Positions 1 to 5,336 of a stretch of DNA of 5,336 bases are shown in pieces (positions within the stretch are counted from its first letter, which is position 1; every line of letters begins with the position of its first letter). The DNA comes from Bacteroidales bacterium (GTDB lineage: Bacteria > Bacteroidota > Bacteroidia > Bacteroidales > 4484-276): assembly GCA_018400545.1 (NCBI GenBank), contig JAGYLT010000184.1, forward strand, positions 1-5,336, given 5' to 3'. The translations under genes and the position numbers were made by a program. The notes under the pieces are model-generated. The model ran no database searches, was not told where the DNA came from, and saw nothing but the letters and a program-made list of their open reading frames with translations.

Positions 1-95
1 TTTGGTTTTGGCTTGTCCAAGTTGGGGTAGGGGTAATCAAACCGTTGAAAATTGATATTGTGTGTTTTCTTGCAAGGACTATTTAAAGTCAGCTA

Positions 96-1286
96 TTATT
101 TCACCACCTCGTTCACAAGCTTGGCTGCATCTTCAAGCGCAATGGCAGAGTGCACCTTCAGTCCTGACTCATCGATGAGTTGTTTCCCTTCTTCGGCATT
201 TGTGCCCTGCAAACGAACGATGATCGGAACCTTGATATCACCAATATTTTTATAAGCATCCACAATTCCCTGTGCCACGCGATCGCAACGCACAATACCA
301 CCAAAAATATTCACCAGGATGGCTTCCACATTCGAATCTTTTAAAATAATCCTGAACGCTTCTTCTACACGTTTTGCATTTGCGGTACCACCCACATCCA
401 GGAAGTTAGCCGGGTCGCCGCCCGACATTTTAATCATATCCATGGTAGCCATGGCCAGGCCGGCACCATTTACCATGCATCCTACGTTTCCGTCCAGTTT
501 TACGTAATTCAGGTCGTAACGGCTGGCTTCAACCTCGATGGGATCTTCTTCGGTGAGGTCGCGCATTTGCGCAATATCAGCATGTCTGAACAGCGAATTA
601 TTATCGATGGAAACTTTTGCATCTACGGCATAAATGCCCTCGTCGGATGTGCGGACAACCGGATTAATTTCGAAAAGTGAAGCATCGCTGCCCATGTATG
701 CTTTGTAGAGTGCAGAGGCAAACTTCACCATATTTTTGAACGACTTTCCAGTCAGGCCAAGGTTAAACGCAATACGTCTTGCCTGGAATCCCTGCAAGCC
801 CACTTTGGGATCCACCTCTTCGGTAAAAATCTGGTCGGGGGTTTCTTCGGCCACCTTTTCGATGTCCATGCCACCACGCGGCGAATACATAATCATGTTC
901 CGACCGGTTTTCCGGTTGAGCAAAACGCTCATGTAATATTCCTGAATTTCAGCTTCACCCGGGTAATAAATATCCTGCTGAATCAAAACTTTACGCACAA
1001 GTTTACCTTCGGCTGATGTTTGCGGTGTTACCAGGTGCATCCCGATGATCTGGTCGGCGAGGCTTTTCACCTCATCCAGCGACTTTGCCAGCTTCACACC
1101 ACCACCCTTGCCGCGGCCACCGGCATGGATCTGGGCTTTCACCACCCATAAACCCGATCCGGTTTGTTTTTGAACTGCTTTTGCGGCTTCAACGGCAGAT
1201 TCGGGAGAATCAGCAACAATTCCTTCAGGCACCGCCACGCCAAAACCTTTTAAAATTGATTTACCCTGATATTCGTGAAGATTCAT
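96..1286 (-). CDS. sucC: Succinyl-CoA synthetase (ADP-forming), beta subunit SucC
   Basis: Complete 396-residue protein (E. coli SucC is 388). It forms the cytoplasmic SucCD enzyme with the alpha subunit SucD and interconverts succinyl-CoA + ADP + Pi with succinate + ATP + CoA in the TCA cycle; in fermenting Bacteroidota the cycle may run in reverse. Seen in the sequence: the family start MNLHEYQGK; an N-terminal ATP-grasp nucleotide-binding domain with VVKAQIHAGGRGKGGG at residues 48-63; FEINPVV at 205-211 and VDAKVSIDNN at 221-230, the metal/nucleotide region; and a C-terminal ligase-CoA domain with GNVGCMVNGAGLAMATMD at 266-283, DVGGTA at 297-302, VNIFGGIVRCD at 325-335 and LQGTNAEEG at 359-367. 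No key motif is broken. The ATG at 1284-1286 fits the family N-terminus exactly; the stop is TAA. No sucD start is seen in the 95 nt downstream, so sucC may stand alone, or sucD may lie beyond the edge. Nucleotide preference (ATP or GTP) is inferred from the family, not proven. Confidence 0.98.
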   Translation of the reverse strand: MNLHEYQGKSILKGFGVAVPEGIVADSPESAVEAAKAVQKQTGSGLWVVKAQIHAGGRGKGGGVKLAKSLDEVKSLADQIIGMHLVTPQTSAEGKLVRKVLIQQDIYYPGEAEIQEYYMSVLLNRKTGRNMIMYSPRGGMDIEKVAEETPDQIFTEEVDPKVGLQGFQARRIAFNLGLTGKSFKNMVKFASALYKAYMGSDASLFEINPVVRTSDEGIYAVDAKVSIDNNSLFRHADIAQMRDLTEEDPIEVEASRYDLNYVKLDGNVGCMVNGAGLAMATMDMIKMSGGDPANFLDVGGTANAKRVEEAFRIILKDSNVEAILVNIFGGIVRCDRVAQGIVDAYKNIGDIKVPIIVRLQGTNAEEGKQLIDESGLKVHSAIALEDAAKLVNEVVK

Positions 1287-1299
1287 GTTAATGGAGTAT

Positions 1300-1326
1300 T
1301 TTAATTTCGACTATTTCCGAATTAAA
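1300..1326 (-). other. AT-rich inverted repeat in the sucC leader
   Basis: TTTAATT (1300-1306) pairs with AATTAAA (1320-1326). After a one-base bulge, CG (1308-1309) pairs with CG (1318-1319), leaving an 8-nt loop. On the minus strand this lies 13 nt upstream of the sucC ATG, so it could fold in the mRNA near the start codon or serve as a binding site. It is mostly A-T pairs and in an AT-rich region, so chance is a real alternative. Confidence 0.3.
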
Positions 1327-1341
1327 GATTGTTTGAATTTG

Positions 1342-1360
1342 TCAGGCTGTGCTGGCCTGA
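1342..1360 (-). other. Inverted repeat TCAGGC-N7-GCCTGA in the sucC leader
   Basis: A perfect 6-bp dyad (1342-1347 with 1355-1360) is separated by 7 nt. It sits between the presumed sucC promoter and the sucC start. Neither strand has a T-run directly after it, so it is not a standard intrinsic terminator. It could be an mRNA hairpin in the sucC leader or an operator-like site for a dimeric regulator. No regulator can be named from the sequence. Confidence 0.35.
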
Positions 1361-1382
1361 TGCTGAAAAAAAACCCTTTTTC

Positions 1383-1411
1383 TTTGAAAGCGCGGCAAAA
1401 TTATAATTTTC
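1383..1411 (+). promoter_or_regulatory. Candidate promoter for the DUF5916 gene
   Basis: TTTG at 1383-1386 is followed after 17 nt by TAATTTTC at 1404-1411. This matches the Bacteroidota -33 TTTG / -7 TAnnTTTG pattern except for the last base of the -7 box. Transcription would begin near 1418, giving a leader of roughly 105 nt before the ATG at 1524. It overlaps the opposing sucC promoter candidate. The element is predicted by pattern only. Confidence 0.4.
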
Positions 1412-1424
1412 ATGCTTGTAAAAA
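1396..1424 (-). promoter_or_regulatory. Candidate promoter for sucC
   Basis: Read on the minus strand, 1403-1396 is TAATTTTG, a full match to the Bacteroidota -7 consensus TAnnTTTG. The -33 position holds only a T-run (TTTT at 1424-1421, 17-nt spacer) instead of TTTG, so the upstream element is weak. Transcription would start near 1389, giving sucC a leader of about 100 nt that carries both inverted repeats described above. Confidence 0.5.
1397..1410. repeat. Perfect 14-bp palindrome at the divergent promoter
   Basis: AAAATTATAATTTT reads the same on both strands. Its axis lies between 1403 and 1404, exactly where the minus-strand -7 box (1396-1403) meets the plus-strand -7 box (1404-1411). 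The symmetry itself therefore generates the two opposing promoter cores. It may also be a regulator site, but its A/T-only composition makes that uncertain. Confidence 0.6.
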
Positions 1425-1523
1425 TGATAGTGCCGTACACTAAAACCAACTGTTTTTCGATATTTATTAAACCTTTAAAGCCAGGCATCGTTGTCTGAGC
1501 AAACTATAGCGCACTCGAACGGA

Positions 1524-3965
1524 ATGAATAAGGTCTTGTTTTTAACAATTTTTACGGTTTTCTCCATCCTGTCTGTGTTTGCACGATCTAAAAATCCCAA
1601 TCAGGTTATCCATGCTGTGCGCACTGAAACCCCGCCTGTAATTGATGGATTTATTGATGACGAAGGCTGGAAGAACGCAAATCTGATTTCCGGATTCAAA
1701 CAGTATGACCCTGTTTTCGGACGACCGGCAACGCAGCAATCCCTGGTTTACATTGTTTATGATGATCAGGCCATTTATGTTGGGGCAAAGCTGCTGGATT
1801 CGCATCCTGACAGCATACTGACCCAGCTTGGAAACCGCGATGACGGCGGCCTGAATGCCGACTGGTTCGGGGTGCAGTTCGACACCTACTATAACCACTT
1901 AGACGCCTACATCTTCAGGGTTTATGCTTCCGGCGTACAAATGGACCGAACCATTGGCGACCATACCTACGATGCCGTGTGGCAAAGCAAAGTGAGAATC
2001 CTCGAAGACGGCTGGTCGGTGGAGATGAAAATCCCCTATTCAGCCATTCGGTTTCCAAAGCAGGAGATACAAAAGTGGGGATTGCAGGTGGATCGCTACA
2101 TTCGCCGAAACCGGGAAAACGCGATGTGGGCCCTTGGTGCAAGGGGCGTACCCAACCAACTGATTTATTGGGCCACCCTTGACGGACTAAAAGACATAGA
2201 TCCACCGGTGAGGCTTTCGCTAACGCCCTACTTTTCACTGGCCGGCCAGCACGACCAAACCATTGAGGATGTTAATGCCCAATACTCGTATTCTTTTGGC
2301 GGGGGTGCCGACATCAAATATGGCATCAACGAAAGTTATACGCTGGACATGACCCTATTCCCGGATTTCAGCCAGGTACGATCAGATGATAAAGTGAAGA
2401 ACCTCAGTGCTTTTGAAGTGGTCTATTCGGAAAACAGGCCGTTTTTTAAAGAAGCTGTCGATCTTTTCAGAAAAGGGGGCTTGTTTTATTCGCGGCGCAT
2501 CGGAGGCACGCCGGCAGAGTTTTACGATGTTTCCGATATGATCGACTCCACAGAAATCATCCTTGAAAATCCTTCACAGGCAAAGCTGCTGAATGCCACC
2601 AAGATTTCAGGCAGGGGTAAAAATGGGCTGGCCATCGGTTTTTTAAATGCCATCACCAACAACACCTATGCTGAGGTTGAGGATGAAAACAGCAACGTCA
2701 GAACCATCCTTACCGATCCATTCACCAACTACAACATCACAGTTTTGGACCAGGCCCTGAAAAACAACTCATCGGCCTACCTCATCAACACAAGTGTGAT
2801 CAGGGCAAAATCTTATGGCGACGCAAACGTTACCGGGGCAGGCATTAACCTCCTCAACCAAGAGAACACATATCGGTTAAATGCCTCCGGAGCAGTGAGC
2901 CAGGTTTTTGGATACAATGAATCAGCAGGCAAAACAGACGCTGAGCGTGGATACAAATATTATATTTCGGCCGGGAAAGTGAGCGGTAATTTTCAGTTTA
3001 CCACATACCGGTCTGTAAAAAATGAGACGTATGATGATAATGACCTGGGGCTGACAACCCGAAATAATTTTGCAAGAAACGGCATAAACCTCAACTATTA
3101 CATTTTCGATCCATTCTGGAGAATTCGCAGTTTCAACAGCCATTTGCGATTTCACCGGGAAACCGATTTCACGACACGAAAAAACATAAACACCAATTTA
3201 CGAATTGGTGCCGGGGCTACCTACATGAACTACACCAGCACCTGGTTCCATGCCAACTACTCAATGTTTGACCGCTATGATTATTACGATCCCAGGGAAG
3301 ATGGACGTTTTATCATCAGATCGGGATACGCAAACGGAACCATTGGTTTTTCAACGGATTACAGAAGAACCTTTGCAATCGATGGGAGTATCTGGATGGG
3401 TTTCGACTGGGACGGATATTACGGAAGGACATTTGTTTTGAGCCCGCGTATGCGATTGAGCGACAAGCTGTTTTTTGATTACCGTGCCAGCCTGAGCTAT
3501 GTGGATAATTTCAAGGGATATGTTACACAGGTGGATTCTACAGCGGATATCATTTACGGAAACCGCATAACGGAAACCTACGAAAATTCGCTGTCGGGCA
3601 GGTATATGTTCAGAAACAACCTTTCGCTGAGCCTTTGGATGCGACACTACTGGTTTAAAGGTACTTACAGCGAATATTATACCCTGAACCAGGAAGGCCG
3701 GCTGGATGATAACGATTATTACACCGAAAACAACGATTTTAATTTTAACACCTTCAATATCGATCTGGTGTTCAACTGGGAGTTTGCGCCGGGCAGTAAC
3801 CTGAGTGTGGTTTGGAAGAATTCTATCGTGCAGGATGAGGATGTGATTGTGGATAATTTTCTGGATAACATCAACCAAACCATGCGGGGCGAACAGTTGA
3901 ACCAGCTTTCCATAAAACTGCTGTATTACCTCGATTACATTTCGGTGTTCAGGGGAAATGGCTGA
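1524..3965 (+). CDS. CBM9-like / DUF5916 domain outer-membrane-type protein
   Basis: An 813-residue exported protein. A signal peptide (MNK, then a hydrophobic stretch at 4-20, likely cut after SVFA) is followed by a carbohydrate-binding family 9-like domain at about 35-225. That domain shows PPVIDGFIDDEGWKNA (37-52), YDDQAIYVGAKL (79-90), DGWSVEMKIPYSAIRFP (162-178) and WGLQVDRYIRRNRE (185-198). The remainder matches the DUF5916 family: LFPDFSQVRSDD (278-289), FEVVYSENRPFFKEAVDLF (297-315), LFYSRRIGG (320-328) and FNWEFAPGSNLSVVWKN (750-766). This part is rich in aromatic/polar alternation, suggesting an outer-membrane beta-barrel. Members are common in Bacteroidota but have no established biochemical role that I know of; polysaccharide or glycan binding is inferred only from the N-terminal fold. 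I see no catalytic domain. ATG 1524 is preferred over the in-frame TTG at 1491 because it places the signal peptide at the N-terminus. It is divergent from sucC and lies 64 nt before lolD. Confidence 0.9.
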   Translation: MNKVLFLTIFTVFSILSVFARSKNPNQVIHAVRTETPPVIDGFIDDEGWKNANLISGFKQYDPVFGRPATQQSLVYIVYDDQAIYVGAKLLDSHPDSILTQLGNRDDGGLNADWFGVQFDTYYNHLDAYIFRVYASGVQMDRTIGDHTYDAVWQSKVRILEDGWSVEMKIPYSAIRFPKQEIQKWGLQVDRYIRRNRENAMWALGARGVPNQLIYWATLDGLKDIDPPVRLSLTPYFSLAGQHDQTIEDVNAQYSYSFGGGADIKYGINESYTLDMTLFPDFSQVRSDDKVKNLSAFEVVYSENRPFFKEAVDLFRKGGLFYSRRIGGTPAEFYDVSDMIDSTEIILENPSQAKLLNATKISGRGKNGLAIGFLNAITNNTYAEVEDENSNVRTILTDPFTNYNITVLDQALKNNSSAYLINTSVIRAKSYGDANVTGAGINLLNQENTYRLNASGAVSQVFGYNESAGKTDAERGYKYYISAGKVSGNFQFTTYRSVKNETYDDNDLGLTTRNNFARNGINLNYYIFDPFWRIRSFNSHLRFHRETDFTTRKNINTNLRIGAGATYMNYTSTWFHANYSMFDRYDYYDPREDGRFIIRSGYANGTIGFSTDYRRTFAIDGSIWMGFDWDGYYGRTFVLSPRMRLSDKLFFDYRASLSYVDNFKGYVTQVDSTADIIYGNRITETYENSLSGRYMFRNNLSLSLWMRHYWFKGTYSEYYTLNQEGRLDDNDYYTENNDFNFNTFNIDLVFNWEFAPGSNLSVVWKNSIVQDEDVIVDNFLDNINQTMRGEQLNQLSIKLLYYLDYISVFRGNG

Positions 3966-3979
3966 TAAAAATATATGCC

Positions 3980-4011
3980 TTTAAAAAACAAAACAATTCA
4001 ACTTACCTTTG
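3980..4011 (+). promoter_or_regulatory. Candidate promoter for lolD
   Basis: TACCTTTG at 4004-4011 is a full match to the Bacteroidota -7 consensus TAnnTTTG. Twenty nucleotides upstream lies TTTA (3980-3983), a 3-of-4 match to the -33 element. Transcription would begin near 4017-4018, only about 12 nt before the lolD ATG. The possible TTG start at 4009 falls inside the -7 box and would not be transcribed from here, which supports the ATG at 4030. Confidence 0.6.
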
Positions 4012-4029
4012 CGCCTAATTTTCAAAGGC

Positions 4030-4686
4030 ATGATCAAAGCTGAACATATTCACAAATCATACGGCGACCTCCACGTATTGCGGGGCATCGACCTGGAAAT
4101 TGCAAAGGGCGAGGTGGTTTCCATAGTCGGGGCTTCGGGAGCCGGTAAGTCAACCCTGCTCCATATTCTGGGAACGCTCGACCGGGCCGACCATGGCCGT
4201 ATCGTTTTTGATGACGTAGAAGTAAACCGGCTTTCCGAAAAAAAGCTTTCCGATTTCAGGAACCGCGAAATTGGTTTCGTTTTTCAGTTCCATCATCTGC
4301 TCCCGGAATTTACGGCCATCGAAAACATTTGCATCCCGGCATTTATCAGAAAAACATCCCGGGCAAAGGCCGAAAAAAAGGCAATGGATTTGCTGGAGCT
4401 GCTGAATTTAACCGACAGGAAGGAACACAAACCAGCCCAGCTTTCGGGGGGTGAACAACAGCGGTTGGCAGTGGCCCGCGCACTGATCAATGATCCTTCG
4501 GTGGTGCTCGCCGACGAACCCTCGGGAAACCTCGATTCCAAATCAGCCACCGAACTGCATAGCCTGTTTTTTGATTTGCGCAAACAACTGAACCAAACCT
4601 TCATCATCGTTACCCACAACAACACACTCGCCAATATGGCCGACCGCAAACTCACCATTGTGGATGGCCAAATAAAACGACAATAA
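4030..4686 (+). CDS. lolD: Lipoprotein-releasing ABC transporter ATP-binding protein LolD
   Basis: A complete 218-residue cytoplasmic ATPase with no membrane segments. In the Lol pathway, LolD powers the inner-membrane LolC/LolE (or LolF-type) subunits that release outer-membrane lipoproteins to the periplasmic carrier LolA. All ABC ATPase motifs are intact: Walker [10 protein letters not shown] (34-42), Q-loop Gln86, signature LSGGEQQR (138-145), Walker B VVLADEP (158-164) with catalytic Glu163, D-loop NLD (167-169) and H-loop His196. The run [15 protein letters not shown] (86-100) is the LolD-type sequence after the Q-loop and separates it from other members of the MacB/FtsE-like group, though a related export ATPase is not fully excluded. 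Neighbouring genes do not encode the membrane partners, so these must lie elsewhere. The ATG at 4030 is chosen over TTG 4009 because family members begin near [11 protein letters not shown] and because of the promoter box overlapping 4009. Confidence 0.93.
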   Translation: MIKAEHIHKSYGDLHVLRGIDLEIAKGEVVSIVGASGAGKSTLLHILGTLDRADHGRIVFDDVEVNRLSEKKLSDFRNREIGFVFQFHHLLPEFTAIENICIPAFIRKTSRAKAEKKAMDLLELLNLTDRKEHKPAQLSGGEQQRLAVARALINDPSVVLADEPSGNLDSKSATELHSLFFDLRKQLNQTFIIVTHNNTLANMADRKLTIVDGQIKRQ

Positions 4687-4760
4687 AAAAGCAATCTGCA
4701 TGTTAGTAGATACGTTAGTGCGTAAAGGAAATTTCACAATTCATCAAGTAGTGTAACGAT

Positions 4761-5336
4761 ATGCTTTCCAGGGCTAAATTTTACCAATATCTCATCCTGC
4801 TCCTTCTGTTTATAACCCCGGTGTTTGCCGGTGCCCAGGAAACCGGCACCAAAGAACAATACAACACTGCCCTTAACCAGGCCGAAAAGCTGTATTTCGA
4901 AAAAAAGTATGCCGAAGCGAAAGAGGCTTTTCAGGAAGCGCTGGAAATCAGGCCCGGTGAAAATCATCCTGTTTCCAGGATCAACGAAATCAATAAAATG
5001 CTGGGTATCGATGAACGAATTCAGGGGCAATTCGGACAGTTAGTGGATAAAGCCGACCGGCTTTACGATGAAGGAAAAATGAATGAAGCCCTTGAAGCAT
5101 ACAAGGATGCCAACCGCATAGATCCCGCAAATGAACATGTTGCCGACCGCATCCTGGAATTGCATACCAAAATCCGGCAAACGGAAAACCTGAGCGAAGA
5201 ATACAACAAACTGCTCGACAACGGGAACCGCTATCTTGAGATGAACGATCCCGAAAAGGCCAAAGCAGCTTTTTCGGAGGCGCTTTCGCTGAAGCCCAAT
5301 GAAGATTACCCGGCCGATAAAATCGGTGAAATCAAC
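4761..5336 (+). CDS. Exported TPR-like repeat protein, 5' part (truncated by window end)
   Basis: The reading frame is open from ATG 4761 to the last base (192 codons) with no stop, so the gene continues beyond the window. An in-frame TAG at 4749-4751 with no start codon between it and 4761 fixes this ATG as the first possible start. Residues 1-25 form a signal peptide: a basic start (MLSRAK), hydrophobic YLILLLLFITPVF, and a likely cut at AGA before Gln26, a common Bacteroidota pattern. The mature part is charged, helical and made of TPR-like units with A-x-x-A-F-x-E-A-L and L-x-P-x-E cores. It is probably periplasmic or envelope-attached and acts as a protein-protein scaffold; the specific partner cannot be named. 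It lies 74 nt after lolD with no clear promoter or terminator between them, so co-transcription with lolD is possible. Domains in the missing C-terminus could change the assignment. Confidence 0.88.
   Translation, partial: MLSRAKFYQYLILLLLFITPVFAGAQETGTKEQYNTALNQAEKLYFEKKYAEAKEAFQEALEIRPGENHPVSRINEINKMLGIDERIQGQFGQLVDKADRLYDEGKMNEALEAYKDANRIDPANEHVADRILELHTKIRQTENLSEEYNKLLDNGNRYLEMNDPEKAKAAFSEALSLKPNEDYPADKIGEIN
4860..5336 (+). repeat. Three in-frame 171-nt (57-residue) repeat units, the last one cut off
   Basis: Units span 4860-5030, 5031-5201 and 5202-5336 (residues 34-90, 91-147 and 148-192). Equivalent positions are exactly 57 residues apart without gaps: aromatic Y34/F91/Y148, Pro 65/122/179 and Ile 74/131/188 of an I-x-E-[IL] motif. 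Each unit has a 34-residue TPR-like helix pair followed by a further helical segment of about 23 residues. DNA identity between units is visibly lower than the protein-level pattern, so this is an old, selected repeat and not a recent duplication. Confidence 0.8.

Noticed and set aside
69..90. Possible terminator after sucC: palindrome CTTGCAAG (69-76) and GACT/AGTC dyad (77-90)
   Set aside because: The stems are only 4 bp, and no T-run follows on the minus strand.
1382..1390. Near-palindrome CTTTGAAAG next to the divergent promoter
   Set aside because: Nine bases with a central unpaired base is expected by chance here; its TTTG is already explained as the -33 element.
1491..1523. TTG start extending the DUF5916 protein by 11 residues
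   Set aside because: It would put MSEQTIAHSNG in front of an otherwise standard signal peptide; ATG 1524 gives a normal N-terminus.
1915..2238. Minus-strand open frame of 107 codons inside the DUF5916 gene
   Set aside because: It lies wholly within a clearly coding gene on the other strand, and its translation shows no recognisable domain; it is a shadow frame.
3351..3878. Minus-strand open frame of 175 codons antisense to the DUF5916 gene
   Set aside because: The plus-strand reading carries conserved family motifs through this region; the antisense translation resembles no family and has no start-site support.
4293..4694. Minus-strand open frame of 133 codons antisense to lolD
   Set aside because: It overlaps intact ABC ATPase motifs on the plus strand; its translation is low-information and serine-rich, as expected of a shadow.
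4711..4735. Possible hairpin or terminator after lolD: TACG-N6-CGTA and GAAATTTC
   Set aside because: Short stems, no T-run, and chance is likely in AT-rich sequence.
4734..5030. Minus-strand open frame of 98 codons opposite the TPR gene, and a plus-strand frame at 4825-5043
   Set aside because: The plus-strand frame from 4761 has a signal peptide and in-register repeats across the whole region, so these are shadows.

Overview
The window looks like an ordinary chromosomal stretch from a member of the Bacteroidota, probably a Bacteroidia- or Flavobacteriia-type organism. The signs are a CBM9-like/DUF5916 outer-membrane protein of a type common in that phylum, a LolD with the [11 protein letters not shown] motif, start regions without clear Shine-Dalgarno sequences, and promoter boxes of the Bacteroidota TTTG / TAnnTTTG type. 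Base composition is moderate and codon use looks even across the genes. I saw no phage, transposon, CRISPR, tRNA or rRNA sequence.

Layout from left to right: (1) Positions 1-95 are non-coding sequence downstream of sucC, with no convincing terminator. (2) 96-1286, minus strand: complete sucC, the beta subunit of succinyl-CoA synthetase. (3) 1287-1523: a divergent intergenic region. At its centre is a perfect 14-bp palindrome whose two halves supply back-to-back -7 boxes, one for sucC and one for the gene on the right. The presumed sucC leader also contains two inverted repeats. (4) 1524-3965, plus strand: a secreted 813-residue protein with an N-terminal CBM9-like domain and a C-terminal DUF5916 barrel-like domain. 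(5) 4030-4686, plus strand: lolD, the ATPase of the lipoprotein-releasing ABC transporter, preceded by a very good TACCTTTG promoter box. (6) 4761 to the right edge, plus strand: the first 192 residues of an exported TPR-like protein built from an exact 57-residue repeat. It is cut by the window end.

The three plus-strand genes run in the same direction with short gaps (64 and 74 nt), and all three concern the cell envelope: an outer-membrane protein, lipoprotein sorting to the outer membrane, and an exported repeat protein. Whether they form one transcript is not shown; lolD has its own promoter candidate. sucC is a central-metabolism gene sharing only the intergenic region. I do not see a new multi-gene system here. 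The points most worth a second look are the symmetric divergent promoter, the fixed 57-residue repeat of the truncated TPR gene, and the uncharacterised DUF5916 protein.
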